Assembly (NCBI GenBank): GCA_011391455.1
Contig: JAABQN010000101.1
Coordinates: 1 to 7,478 of the forward strand
Reading direction: 5' to 3'
From: Nitrospiraceae bacterium
Lineage (GTDB): Bacteria > Nitrospirota > Nitrospiria > Nitrospirales > Nitrospiraceae
DNA: 7,478 bases
This document shows positions 1 through 5,116 of this stretch, in pieces. Both the position numbers and the translations under genes were made by a program. Position 1 is the first letter of the stretch. Each line of letters opens with the position of its first letter. The notes beneath the pieces are model-generated. The model saw nothing but the letters and a program-made list of their open reading frames with translations. It was not told where the DNA came from and searched no databases.

Positions 1-48
1 GCCTACGCCCCCTGCCCCAATTATCAAATCACTTCAATCACCCAATCC

Positions 49-711
49 TCAATACGTAGACTCGGTCGTTGAACCGCGCACGCACCAAAAGTTGAATTGA
101 CTCGCCTTATGCTCGAGGCTGGCTTTTCCAGTCAGAAAGTTTATACCGTGCTTGAGGGTACCACCGCCATCTGCAATCGTTGTTGCTGTCCAATAGGTGG
201 CTATCGGCACATTCGCAAACACGACTGGGAGTGGGACAAACGGCGCCGGCAACGACGGGTCGATCAGACTTGCCAACTCTACTACCGAAGGCAGTCGCCA
301 TCCCCGCGTGCCTTCAACATTCTTGTCGATACATTGGATGCGGGCATCGGTCCACGTGGTAGGTACAGATGGTGATTTCTCCCACACCAGACCGGTATTG
401 TTATCTCTCACCGCCGCGCCGTTAAACTCAGCCAAGACGGCAAAGCGCGATTCTGACGGCTTGTTGGCATCCCACCGCATCGTGTAATTTCCTTCCTCGC
501 CGCCTCCTCCAGCGCTGCCGAGCTTCGTCAGGACTTCGTCAAGCTTATTTAAAATTTGCTTGAAGGGGTTCGGATGGTTATACCCATGTCTCTCATTGTC
601 GCGCGCCTCTGCTGGCGCAACCCCACCACTGTAGCTCGCTAGGGCCAGACCTCCGATAAGAGCCACACCCCCAATTCTACTCAGACATCTGTTCCATTTG
701 CCTTGCATCAT
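49..711 (-). CDS. Secreted DUF1566 (Lcl C-terminal domain) protein
   Basis: Predicted exported protein of 220 residues; its biochemical function is unknown. Residues 1-36 form a signal peptide: basic n-region, hydrophobic stretch at about 13-28, and an AEA signal-peptidase I site at about 34-36. A short helical segment (about 49-64) and a glycine run (68-71) link it to a DUF1566/Lcl-type domain at about 88-213. Family hallmarks seen there are DNNTGLVWEK (103-112), the W-x2-A-x3-C pattern (W120, A123, C127), GWRLPSVVEL (137-146), YWTATT (173-178) and the terminal FWCVRG (208-213). The two cysteines, C127 and C210, could form a disulfide. The open frame continues upstream to 939, but I chose the ATG at 711 because AAGGAG lies 7 bases before it and the signal peptide begins there; the upstream extension is arginine/serine-rich and looks non-coding. 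It lies downstream of, and is co-directional with, a lipoprotein gene, which suggests an envelope or surface role. Family assignment is confident; role is inference. Confidence 0.88.
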   Translation of the reverse strand: MMQGKWNRCLSRIGGVALIGGLALASYSGGVAPAEARDNERHGYNHPNPFKQILNKLDEVLTKLGSAGGGGEEGNYTMRWDANKPSESRFAVLAEFNGAAVRDNNTGLVWEKSPSVPTTWTDARIQCIDKNVEGTRGWRLPSVVELASLIDPSLPAPFVPLPVVFANVPIATYWTATTIADGGGTLKHGINFLTGKASLEHKASQFNFWCVRGSTTESTY

Positions 712-718
712 GGTACTT

Positions 719-724
719 CTCCTT
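719..724 (-). promoter_or_regulatory. Ribosome binding site deciding the DUF1566 gene start
   Basis: AAGGAG on the minus strand, 7 bases before the ATG at 711. It supports the short 220-residue form over the longer frame that starts at 939. Confidence 0.7.
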
Positions 725-764
725 GGTGATATGAAGTTTGTACCGACTGACTGTCTCCTGGCCC

Positions 765-787
765 ACGCGTCGTCATCCGTGACGCGT
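765..787. repeat. Small inverted repeat between the lipoprotein and DUF1566 genes
   Basis: ACGCGTC at 765-771 and GACGCGT at 781-787 are perfect reverse complements around a 9-base loop. It lies in the 133-base gap between two co-directional minus-strand genes. No T-run follows on the minus strand, so it is not a canonical intrinsic terminator. It could be an operator or a leader hairpin, or chance; a 7-bp stem alone is weak evidence. Confidence 0.35.
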
Positions 788-844
788 CTGTCATAATGCC
801 TTTTGTCTCTTGCCTTGAGCCTAGTTTTTACTATTCGACTACTC

Positions 845-1345
845 TTACTTCTTTGCCTCGAGCTCAGATGCCTGACTGATCGCCCAGTGCTGCTCGATGA
901 TCGACATTGCCTTTGCCCGCACCTCGTCATTCTCATCATCCAGTGCTACAACCAAAGGGTCCAATGGCGTCTGGGCTCCCTGCTGCGCCCACATATCCAA
1001 GGCCTGGATTCGCACGGAGGTCTCCGGAGCATCCAGTGCCTGTGCGATCCAGAGTGGCAGGGAGAGATGCTCTGGAAGCGGCGCTGGATTTTCTTGCGCT
1101 GTTGCCTGTGTATAGTTTGATGCGGCAGGCGTCACAGGGCTTGCCGCAGGAGTGGATAGGCCGTTGCCTGGTGCCGAAACATACTGTGTGATGGGTTGAG
1201 ATTTGGAAGGCATGCTCAGGTTAGCACGGGATTCCACGCTCGGTGAATAATCTGTTGCAGCCGGTCCACAGCCTGATAATCCAGCAAGGCTGATAGACAA
1301 CAGGACTGTAATTTTTCCTGGGAAGTAAATCATCGTGGCCATCAT
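845..1345 (-). CDS. Small lipoprotein with HEAT-like helical repeats
   Basis: Predicted lipoprotein of 166 residues, function unknown. Residues 1-25 are a lipoprotein signal peptide: Lys11, a hydrophobic core at 12-22, then the lipobox LSGC with Cys26 as the probable lipidated residue. Residues 27-95 are a low-complexity linker rich in Ser, Thr, Pro and Ala. Residues about 96-153 read as two helical HEAT-type units: LWIAQALDAPETSVRIQALD and, after a short turn, a second unit with DDENDEVRAKAMSIIEQHW. These units usually act as protein-binding scaffolds. The open frame reaches 1405, but I prefer the ATG at 1345: a GGAGG lies 10 bases upstream of it and the signal peptide starts there. Met codons at 1342 and 1333 are alternatives. 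The DUF1566 gene follows 133 bases downstream on the same strand, so the two may be co-transcribed. Lipoprotein call is firm; HEAT assignment is moderate. Confidence 0.8.
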   Translation of the reverse strand: MMATMIYFPGKITVLLSISLAGLSGCGPAATDYSPSVESRANLSMPSKSQPITQYVSAPGNGLSTPAASPVTPAASNYTQATAQENPAPLPEHLSLPLWIAQALDAPETSVRIQALDMWAQQGAQTPLDPLVVALDDENDEVRAKAMSIIEQHWAISQASELEAKK

Positions 1346-1355
1346 AGTAAGTAAT

Positions 1356-1360
1356 CCTCC
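1356..1360 (-). promoter_or_regulatory. Ribosome binding site of the lipoprotein gene
   Basis: GGAGG on the minus strand, 10 bases before the ATG at 1345. The heptamer GTACGGA occurs twice here with a 10-base period (1368-1374 and 1358-1364), the second copy overlapping this site; the significance of that is unknown. Confidence 0.6.
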
Positions 1361-1772
1361 GTACAATTCCGTACTGCCTGGATAGCCACTTTCTACACCT
1401 ACCAATGCGCAATCGCCATGCCATTATTCAATCCAATTCGTTCCGGCTATAACCCGCGATAATCCAGATGCTTGTCTTTTTAATGCCAGGGATTGTCGCG
1501 TAACTGTCCCTGCGTGGGCGGTAGAAGTACGGAAAATGGTCTGTCTGAAGGACGGAAATTGGCAAATCAGTGGGTACCAAGGGCTAGCCGAGGTCGGTCA
1601 CAATCCGTCGCTTGTCCTGGCTTTCTTGTGTAGTAACGTTTCAGACTTCAGGGGTGTCAGAACACCGTTGATGAGAAGGCGCTTCTTAGCTCGCTGGAGT
1701 GCGCTTCCCAGTCCTCAATTAATGCGTTCGTTGTACAGTACTTCGCTCGTGGCCTATTCGACTAACGATCAG

Positions 1773-1802
1773 TTGACAGAGTCGCCGGCAAGTCAGTAGC
1801 CT
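1773..1802 (+). promoter_or_regulatory. Possible sigma70-type promoter for the DUF3422 gene
   Basis: A perfect -35 box TTGACA (1773-1778) is followed after 18 bases by TAGCCT (1797-1802), a weak -10 match. Transcription would begin roughly 35 bases before the ATG at 1845. The weak -10 and wide spacer keep this tentative. Confidence 0.3.
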
Positions 1803-1844
1803 GTCAGCGCGGTCCGTTTCTCCTTTACCCCGTAGGGTCATCGA

Positions 1845-3224
1845 ATGACTGAACCAGAGAATGCCACGCCGGATACCAGCGAGCTGATTCGGAAGCTGCA
1901 CGAGCGGCCACAGATGCTCTGGGCCGCGCAGTTACACGCCCCTGCGCACGTACACTACAAAACATTTCGCATGAGCGATCCACCGGTGCAGCGGCCAGCA
2001 AGTCGTGACGAGTTCAGATCCTTCCTGGAGACTTTGAAGATCTCTGCCGACGCGATGGTCATTCAAGACGCGTTTGGCTACGGCATGAAGACGGCGGAGA
2101 CCGGCGATCGGCTTATTGTGATCTGGCAAGCGCACACGGAGTACTACAGTTATCAAATCTGGCATATGCCATCCGACCATGCCGGGGGGATGACCTTTGG
2201 CCCGATGACCTTCCCTGACTACCGGTTTCCAGCCACACCGCTCGGAGTGGAAGTATGCCACCTTGATATCGTACTGATGGCTGAGCCATTGCCAGCCAGT
2301 GAGGCGTTTAGCCGGGAGTTTCCCGGTCCGATCCTCTATGGCAGCCGGATTCTCGATGAGGAGACCTCGCTGGTCACCAGCTTCACACCGGATGAGCATG
2401 GGCGCGAGCGCTATTGGGTCACGGTAGGGTCCGGCATGTCCAGCAGGTCTCACTTGAAAGACATTGTCGATGCCATTGTCCGTATCGAAACCTACTACCA
2501 TTTGTTGCTCATGCAAAAGCCGTTGTTTTCGGCTGCGGTCGATCAGGCCTACAAGTTTGAGCAGGTACACTTGAAGCAGCGTGAAATCATCAGCGAGCAT
2601 ATCGGCCACGCCGACGCCCTGACTCTTCAGCGCTGGCTCGGTGGGCTGACACAAGACTGGTTAAAAACTACTCGACTATCCAGCAGGTTGCACTTTGAGT
2701 TGTCCGCCTCTGTTCCCTACGACAAGATCGTGCATCGCACGCTGGCGTCACTCGACGAACGATCACTCCCACACTACCGCCCGATATCCGAGTATGTCTT
2801 GAGTGGAATTACCGGGGTGGCGGAAGGCTATCAACAACTCCTGAAGCGGATGGACACCCTTCGCAGCGGGTTTGAAGGAACGATCTCAATTATTCGCGCC
2901 CGCGTCGATCTCATGCTCCAATCCCAGAACTTGAGGCTCCTGAGCAGCGTCGACAAGACGACGAAGAGCCAAGCGATCCTCCAGTACACGGTCGAAGGAT
3001 TGTCGGTTATCGTGATTGCCTACTATCTCAGCGGGCTCATGGCCTATATCTTCAAGGGGCTTCATGAGATGGGGTGGTTGCGCAATGCAGATATTGCCGC
3101 AGCATTGTTCGTGCCGCTCTCTCTCGGTATCGCATTGGGGATTACGATCCTCGGACGAAAGCTTCTCCACAAGAAATTCTCCGGCGAACCTGCGCCTCCG
3201 ACATCAGAGAAGCATCAGGCGTAA
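1845..3224 (+). CDS. DUF3422 family membrane-anchored protein
   Basis: Membrane-anchored protein of 459 residues in the DUF3422 family (PF11902), whose function is unknown. Family landmarks are visible along its length: the N-terminal HERP plus basic/hydrophobic segment (19-41), the AHTEYYSYQIW block (96-106), GSRILDEE and GRERYWVTVGSGM (about 166-198), IETYYHLLLMQKP (214-226), and the C-terminal TVEGLSVIVIAYYLSGL block (382-398). A long, mostly helical central part (about 225-370) may form coiled-coil. Two C-terminal membrane helices lie at about 384-404 and 416-438, followed by a basic RKLLHKK segment. With no signal peptide, the bulk is expected in the cytoplasm with a helical-hairpin anchor at the C-terminus. 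Length is close to the family norm. The start has only a weak upstream AGGG, but the N-terminal family motif argues for it. Neighbours give no functional hint: galE is downstream but separated by a 177-base gap with a hairpin and a likely promoter of its own. Confidence 0.92.
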   Translation: MTEPENATPDTSELIRKLHERPQMLWAAQLHAPAHVHYKTFRMSDPPVQRPASRDEFRSFLETLKISADAMVIQDAFGYGMKTAETGDRLIVIWQAHTEYYSYQIWHMPSDHAGGMTFGPMTFPDYRFPATPLGVEVCHLDIVLMAEPLPASEAFSREFPGPILYGSRILDEETSLVTSFTPDEHGRERYWVTVGSGMSSRSHLKDIVDAIVRIETYYHLLLMQKPLFSAAVDQAYKFEQVHLKQREIISEHIGHADALTLQRWLGGLTQDWLKTTRLSSRLHFELSASVPYDKIVHRTLASLDERSLPHYRPISEYVLSGITGVAEGYQQLLKRMDTLRSGFEGTISIIRARVDLMLQSQNLRLLSSVDKTTKSQAILQYTVEGLSVIVIAYYLSGLMAYIFKGLHEMGWLRNADIAAALFVPLSLGIALGITILGRKLLHKKFSGEPAPPTSEKHQA

Positions 3225-3238
3225 TAAAAACGTTATTT

Positions 3239-3328
3239 GGTTTGTTTTGTTTGTCTGGTTTATTTGGTTCTTCTGATTAGTTTCGTTCAGCCAAACAAAC
3301 TACATAAACGAAAAGAATCAAACAAATA
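3239..3328. repeat. Degenerate intergenic hairpin with 9-nt periodic arms
   Basis: The left arm parses into 9-base units: GGTTTGTTT (3239), TGTTTGTCT (3248), GGTTTATTT (3257), GGTTCTTCT (3266), GATTAGTTT (3275). A short apex CGTTCAG (3284-3290) follows. The right arm carries the complementary purine/C-rich units CCAAACAAA (3291), CTACATAAA (3300), CGAAAAGAA (3309) and TCAAACAAA (3318). The arms pair imperfectly, at roughly two thirds of positions. It lies between the DUF3422 stop and the galE promoter region. It has the same unit phase and apex as the element at 4448-4546, so I treat the two as relatives. It might slow or end transcription from the DUF3422 gene, but there is no G/C-rich stem or clean U-tract. 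Confidence 0.75.
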
Positions 3329-3343
3329 TTTCCCTTTGATTTC

Positions 3344-3372
3344 TTGACGTTGTTCGTTCCCCTGGATAGGCT
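3344..3372 (+). promoter_or_regulatory. Possible sigma70-type promoter for galE
   Basis: TTGACG (3344-3349), then a 17-base spacer, then TAGGCT (3367-3372). The -35 box is one base from consensus and the -10 box keeps T1, A2 and T6. The predicted start would leave a leader of about 20-25 bases before the ATG at 3402. It lies just after the hairpin, consistent with galE being transcribed independently. Confidence 0.4.
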
Positions 3373-3401
3373 GCTGTCATCTCTCCATGAGGTAGGCGTT
3401 C

Positions 3402-4421
3402 ATGATTTTTGTGACCGGCGGGGCAGGCTATATCGGATCGCATACTTGCGTGGAATTGCTCGACGCGGGCTATGATGTCACGATGTTCGACAATTTCTGT
3501 AATAGCCATCCTCAATCAGTGGCAAGGGTAGAGGGCATCACTGGGAAAAAGCTGCGGTTGGTGCGAGGCGACATCCGCGATCGTGTGGCCTTGGTGGCGG
3601 CCTTGCGTGAGAGCGGAGCTAGTGCGGTGATCCACTTCGCCGGCCTCAAGGCGGTGGGGGAGTCGGTCACTCAGCCACTGGCCTACTATGACAACAACGT
3701 GGTAGGCACCCTGCGTCTATTGGAAGCGATGGGGGAGTGCGGGATAAAAACTCTGGTATTCAGCTCCTCCGCCACCGTGTATGGCGACCCGCAACGGCTG
3801 CCGCTCACTGAAGACCACCCCCTCTCCGCTACGAATCCTTATGGCCGCACAAAGCTGATGATCGAAGAAATACTGCGGGATCTGCATTGCAGCGATGCCT
3901 CCTGGCGGCTTGGCATTCTTCGCTATTTCAACCCAGTGGGGGCCCATGCCAGCGGTTCAATCGGCGAAGATCCGCAGGGCATTCCCAATAATTTGTTGCC
4001 CTTCATCGCGCAAGTGGCGGTTGGACGACGAGCCTACCTCAACGTGTGGGGCAATGATTACCCCACGCCGGATGGAACAGGCGTGCGGGATTACATCCAT
4101 GTCGTGGATCTGGCCTTGGGCCATCTTAAGGCACTCAACGTATTGGAGCGATTAGAGCAGAGGGCTGAATGTCTGACTGTAAATCTTGGTACTGGCACAG
4201 GGTACAGCGTATTGGATATCGTGCGGGCATTTGAGCAGGCCAGCGGGCGATCAATACCCTATAAGATTGCGCCCAGACGTTCCGGCGACATTGCCTCGTG
4301 CTATGCCGATCCACAACGGGCGCTTGAGCTATTGGGCTGGCGCGCAGAGCGCGGGCTTGGTGCCATGTGCGTCGATAGCTGGCGCTGGCAAAGTGGTAAC
4401 CCTACCGGATACGCGGGCTGA
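3402..4421 (+). CDS. galE: UDP-glucose 4-epimerase GalE
   Basis: Cytoplasmic NAD-dependent epimerase of 339 residues that interconverts UDP-glucose and UDP-galactose, supplying galactose for surface polysaccharides and for the Leloir pathway. It is an extended short-chain dehydrogenase. The Rossmann NAD site TGGAGYIGSH is at 5-14, HFAGLKAVGES at 78-88, the catalytic Ser in SSSATVYGD (S123), and the catalytic pair Y147 and K151 in YGRTK. RYFNPVGAH (174-182), GEDPQGIPNNLLP (188-200) and GVRDYIHVVDLA (227-238) are the usual substrate-side blocks. Length and end (WQSGNPTGY) match E. coli GalE (338 residues) nearly residue for residue, so it is complete. At the position of E. coli Tyr299 it has Cys300, as in human GALE, which predicts that UDP-GlcNAc/UDP-GalNAc is also accepted. 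A GAGG about 9 bases upstream supports the ATG. No other sugar genes adjoin it, and a likely promoter lies just upstream. Confidence 0.97.
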   Translation: MIFVTGGAGYIGSHTCVELLDAGYDVTMFDNFCNSHPQSVARVEGITGKKLRLVRGDIRDRVALVAALRESGASAVIHFAGLKAVGESVTQPLAYYDNNVVGTLRLLEAMGECGIKTLVFSSSATVYGDPQRLPLTEDHPLSATNPYGRTKLMIEEILRDLHCSDASWRLGILRYFNPVGAHASGSIGEDPQGIPNNLLPFIAQVAVGRRAYLNVWGNDYPTPDGTGVRDYIHVVDLALGHLKALNVLERLEQRAECLTVNLGTGTGYSVLDIVRAFEQASGRSIPYKIAPRRSGDIASCYADPQRALELLGWRAERGLGAMCVDSWRWQSGNPTGYAG

Positions 4422-4447
4422 CTCCCCTCAGCTTCACTTCGATCCCC

Positions 4448-4546
4448 AGTCTGTCTTGTTTGTTCGGTCTATCTGGTCTATCTAGTCTGTCTGGTTAGTT
4501 TCGTCAGACTAACTAGACGAGACAGACCGAATAGACCAGACAGACC
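4448..4546. repeat. Long hairpin built of 9-nt tandem units
   Basis: The left arm is six in-phase 9-base units: AGTCTGTCT (4448), TGTTTGTTC (4457), GGTCTATCT (4466), GGTCTATCT (4475), AGTCTGTCT (4484), GGTTAGTTT (4493). The apex CGTCAG (4502-4507) is followed by complementary units ACTAACTAG (4508), ACGAGACAG (4517), ACCGAATAG (4526), ACCAGACAG (4535) and ACC. Positions 4466-4492 pair with 4520-4546 (27 positions, about 4 mismatches). An inner stem GTTAGT/ACTAAC (4494-4499 with 4508-4513) closes an 8-base loop. It fills the space between the convergent galE and the hypothetical gene ending at 4552, so it could act as a bidirectional transcription barrier, but it has no U-tract. Its periodic design is unlike a normal terminator and suggests an amplified repeat family. 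Confidence 0.85.
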
Positions 4547-4551
4547 ATATG

Positions 4552-4878
4552 CTACGACTCCGTCGGCGTTTCAGCGCAATCGATAAGATAGCGTGGCCGT
4601 GCAGGCGGATCGATGGCGATCTGTTGGGTGTCGCAGGAAGGGATATCTTCCTTCAGCCGCCTCAGGAGCCTGAGGAACTTCATGCCGGCAGGTACCTCGC
4701 ATACCCAGAGGTGTGTGCCGGACTCCAGTTCTTCCATATATCGCTGCACGCGAAACCCTGGATACTCCATGAAATAGGCTGATAAGAACCCTCCGATGGC
4801 CTGGACCACCCAGGGATGTTCGGTGGCATAGCGGTAGCTGATCCGAAGCTCAACCTGTAGGGATTCTTGCTCATCCAT
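4552..4878 (-). CDS. Hypothetical protein, 108 residues
   Basis: I do not recognise this family. The protein is soluble, with no signal peptide or membrane helix. It starts with an acidic stretch (MDEQES), followed by a possible beta strand (LQVELRISYRY, 7-17), a segment HPWVVQAIGGFLSAYFMEYPGF (21-42), a mixed helix RYMEELESG (46-54), then a VCEVPAGMKFLRLLRRLKED part (59-78). The tail is proline-rich (PPARPRY, 92-98). It contains cysteines at 60, 82 and 101 with no metal-site spacing. An in-frame stop lies a short way upstream and no alternative ATG exists, so the start at 4878 is the only good one, although no Shine-Dalgarno is visible. The stop codon sits six bases from the 9-nt-unit hairpin, and the gene converges on galE. 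An overlapping plus-strand frame (4549-4782) looks less protein-like. I judge it a real gene with moderate confidence. Confidence 0.62.
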   Translation of the reverse strand: MDEQESLQVELRISYRYATEHPWVVQAIGGFLSAYFMEYPGFRVQRYMEELESGTHLWVCEVPAGMKFLRLLRRLKEDIPSCDTQQIAIDPPARPRYLIDCAETPTES

Positions 4879-4889
4879 CGTTGGCCGAG

Positions 4890-4895
4890 AGTATA
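4890..4895 (-). promoter_or_regulatory. Possible -10 box close to the 4878 start codon
   Basis: TATACT on the minus strand matches the -10 consensus at five of six positions. It ends only 11 bases before the ATG at 4878, so a transcript from it would have a leader of about five bases. That would fit the missing Shine-Dalgarno. No convincing -35 box is seen at 16-18 bases upstream. Confidence 0.3.
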
Positions 4896-4992
4896 GCCTG
4901 TTTGACCGTATTATTCATGGCGGTCTGTGGCAATATGGCATCACCGCGTGTTTCTCATGGAGTGCATCGCAGTCGAGCGTTTCAGGTTGTGA

Positions 4993-5072
4993 GTTTCTAG
5001 TTTCATGTTATTAGTTTCGAATCGCAGATATTTCAAGGTTGAACCAGAAACTAGAAACTTTAAACTAGAAAC
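4993..5072. repeat. Intergenic hairpin with 7-nt periodic arms
   Basis: The left arm parses as 7-base units GTTTCTA (4993), GTTTCAT (5000), GTTATTA (5007), GTTTCGA (5014). The right arm has GAAACTA (5047), GAAACTT (5054), TAAACTA (5061) and GAAAC (5068). Positions 4993-5018 pair with 5047-5072 (26 positions, 5 mismatches, including an 11-bp perfect outer stem). The 28-base loop (5019-5046) contains the small palindrome TTCAAGGTTGAA. It lies between divergent genes, so it cannot be a shared terminator. It may affect the promoters of either gene or simply be an inserted repeat. Confidence 0.8.
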
Positions 5073-5116
5073 CAGCCGCTTCACTCACGATCGACGCTTC
5101 ACGGAATGAGTAACCA

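Larger units (their letters stand above)
1346..1844. other. Intergenic stretch with no convincing gene
   Basis: About 500 bases separate the divergent lipoprotein and DUF3422 genes. The only open frame of note (1536-1799, plus, 87 codons) has no good ribosome binding site, no recognisable domain and a composition unlike its neighbours, so I do not call it. I see no tRNA-like or terminator-like structure; the best small hairpin is GGTGT/ACACC at 1653-1666, with no T-run. The stretch presumably carries the two divergent promoters, and it could also hold an unrecognised small RNA or gene remnant. Confidence 0.5.

Noticed and set aside
712..939. N-terminal extension of the DUF1566 gene up to an ATG at 939
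   Set aside because: The extension is Arg/Ser-rich, would bury the signal peptide, and overlaps the end of the lipoprotein gene. A good ribosome binding site and signal peptide start support 711.
1346..1405. Longer start for the lipoprotein gene at 1405
   Set aside because: It would place 20 residues before the signal peptide and run through the GGAGG site that serves the ATG at 1345.
1536..1799. Plus-strand open frame of 87 codons in the gene-free region
   Set aside because: No ribosome binding site, no recognisable domain, and composition unlike the true genes.
1932..2654. Minus-strand open frame of 240 codons
   Set aside because: It is fully antisense to the DUF3422 gene, whose family blocks are unmistakable, and has no protein-like features of its own.
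3239..3328. Canonical Rho-independent terminator for the DUF3422 gene
   Set aside because: The stem is long, AT-rich, imperfect and periodic, with no GC-rich core followed by a U-tract.
4448..4546. CRISPR array
   Set aside because: The repeat units are only 9 bases, contiguous and without spacers, the arms are inverted, and no cas gene is present.
4549..4782. Plus-strand open frame of 77 codons overlapping the hypothetical gene
   Set aside because: It begins within the hairpin edge without a ribosome binding site, and the minus-strand frame is longer and more protein-like.
4448..5072. Retron or diversity-generating element behind the hairpins
   Set aside because: No reverse transcriptase gene or template/variable repeat pair is visible in the window, so the hairpins alone do not support it.
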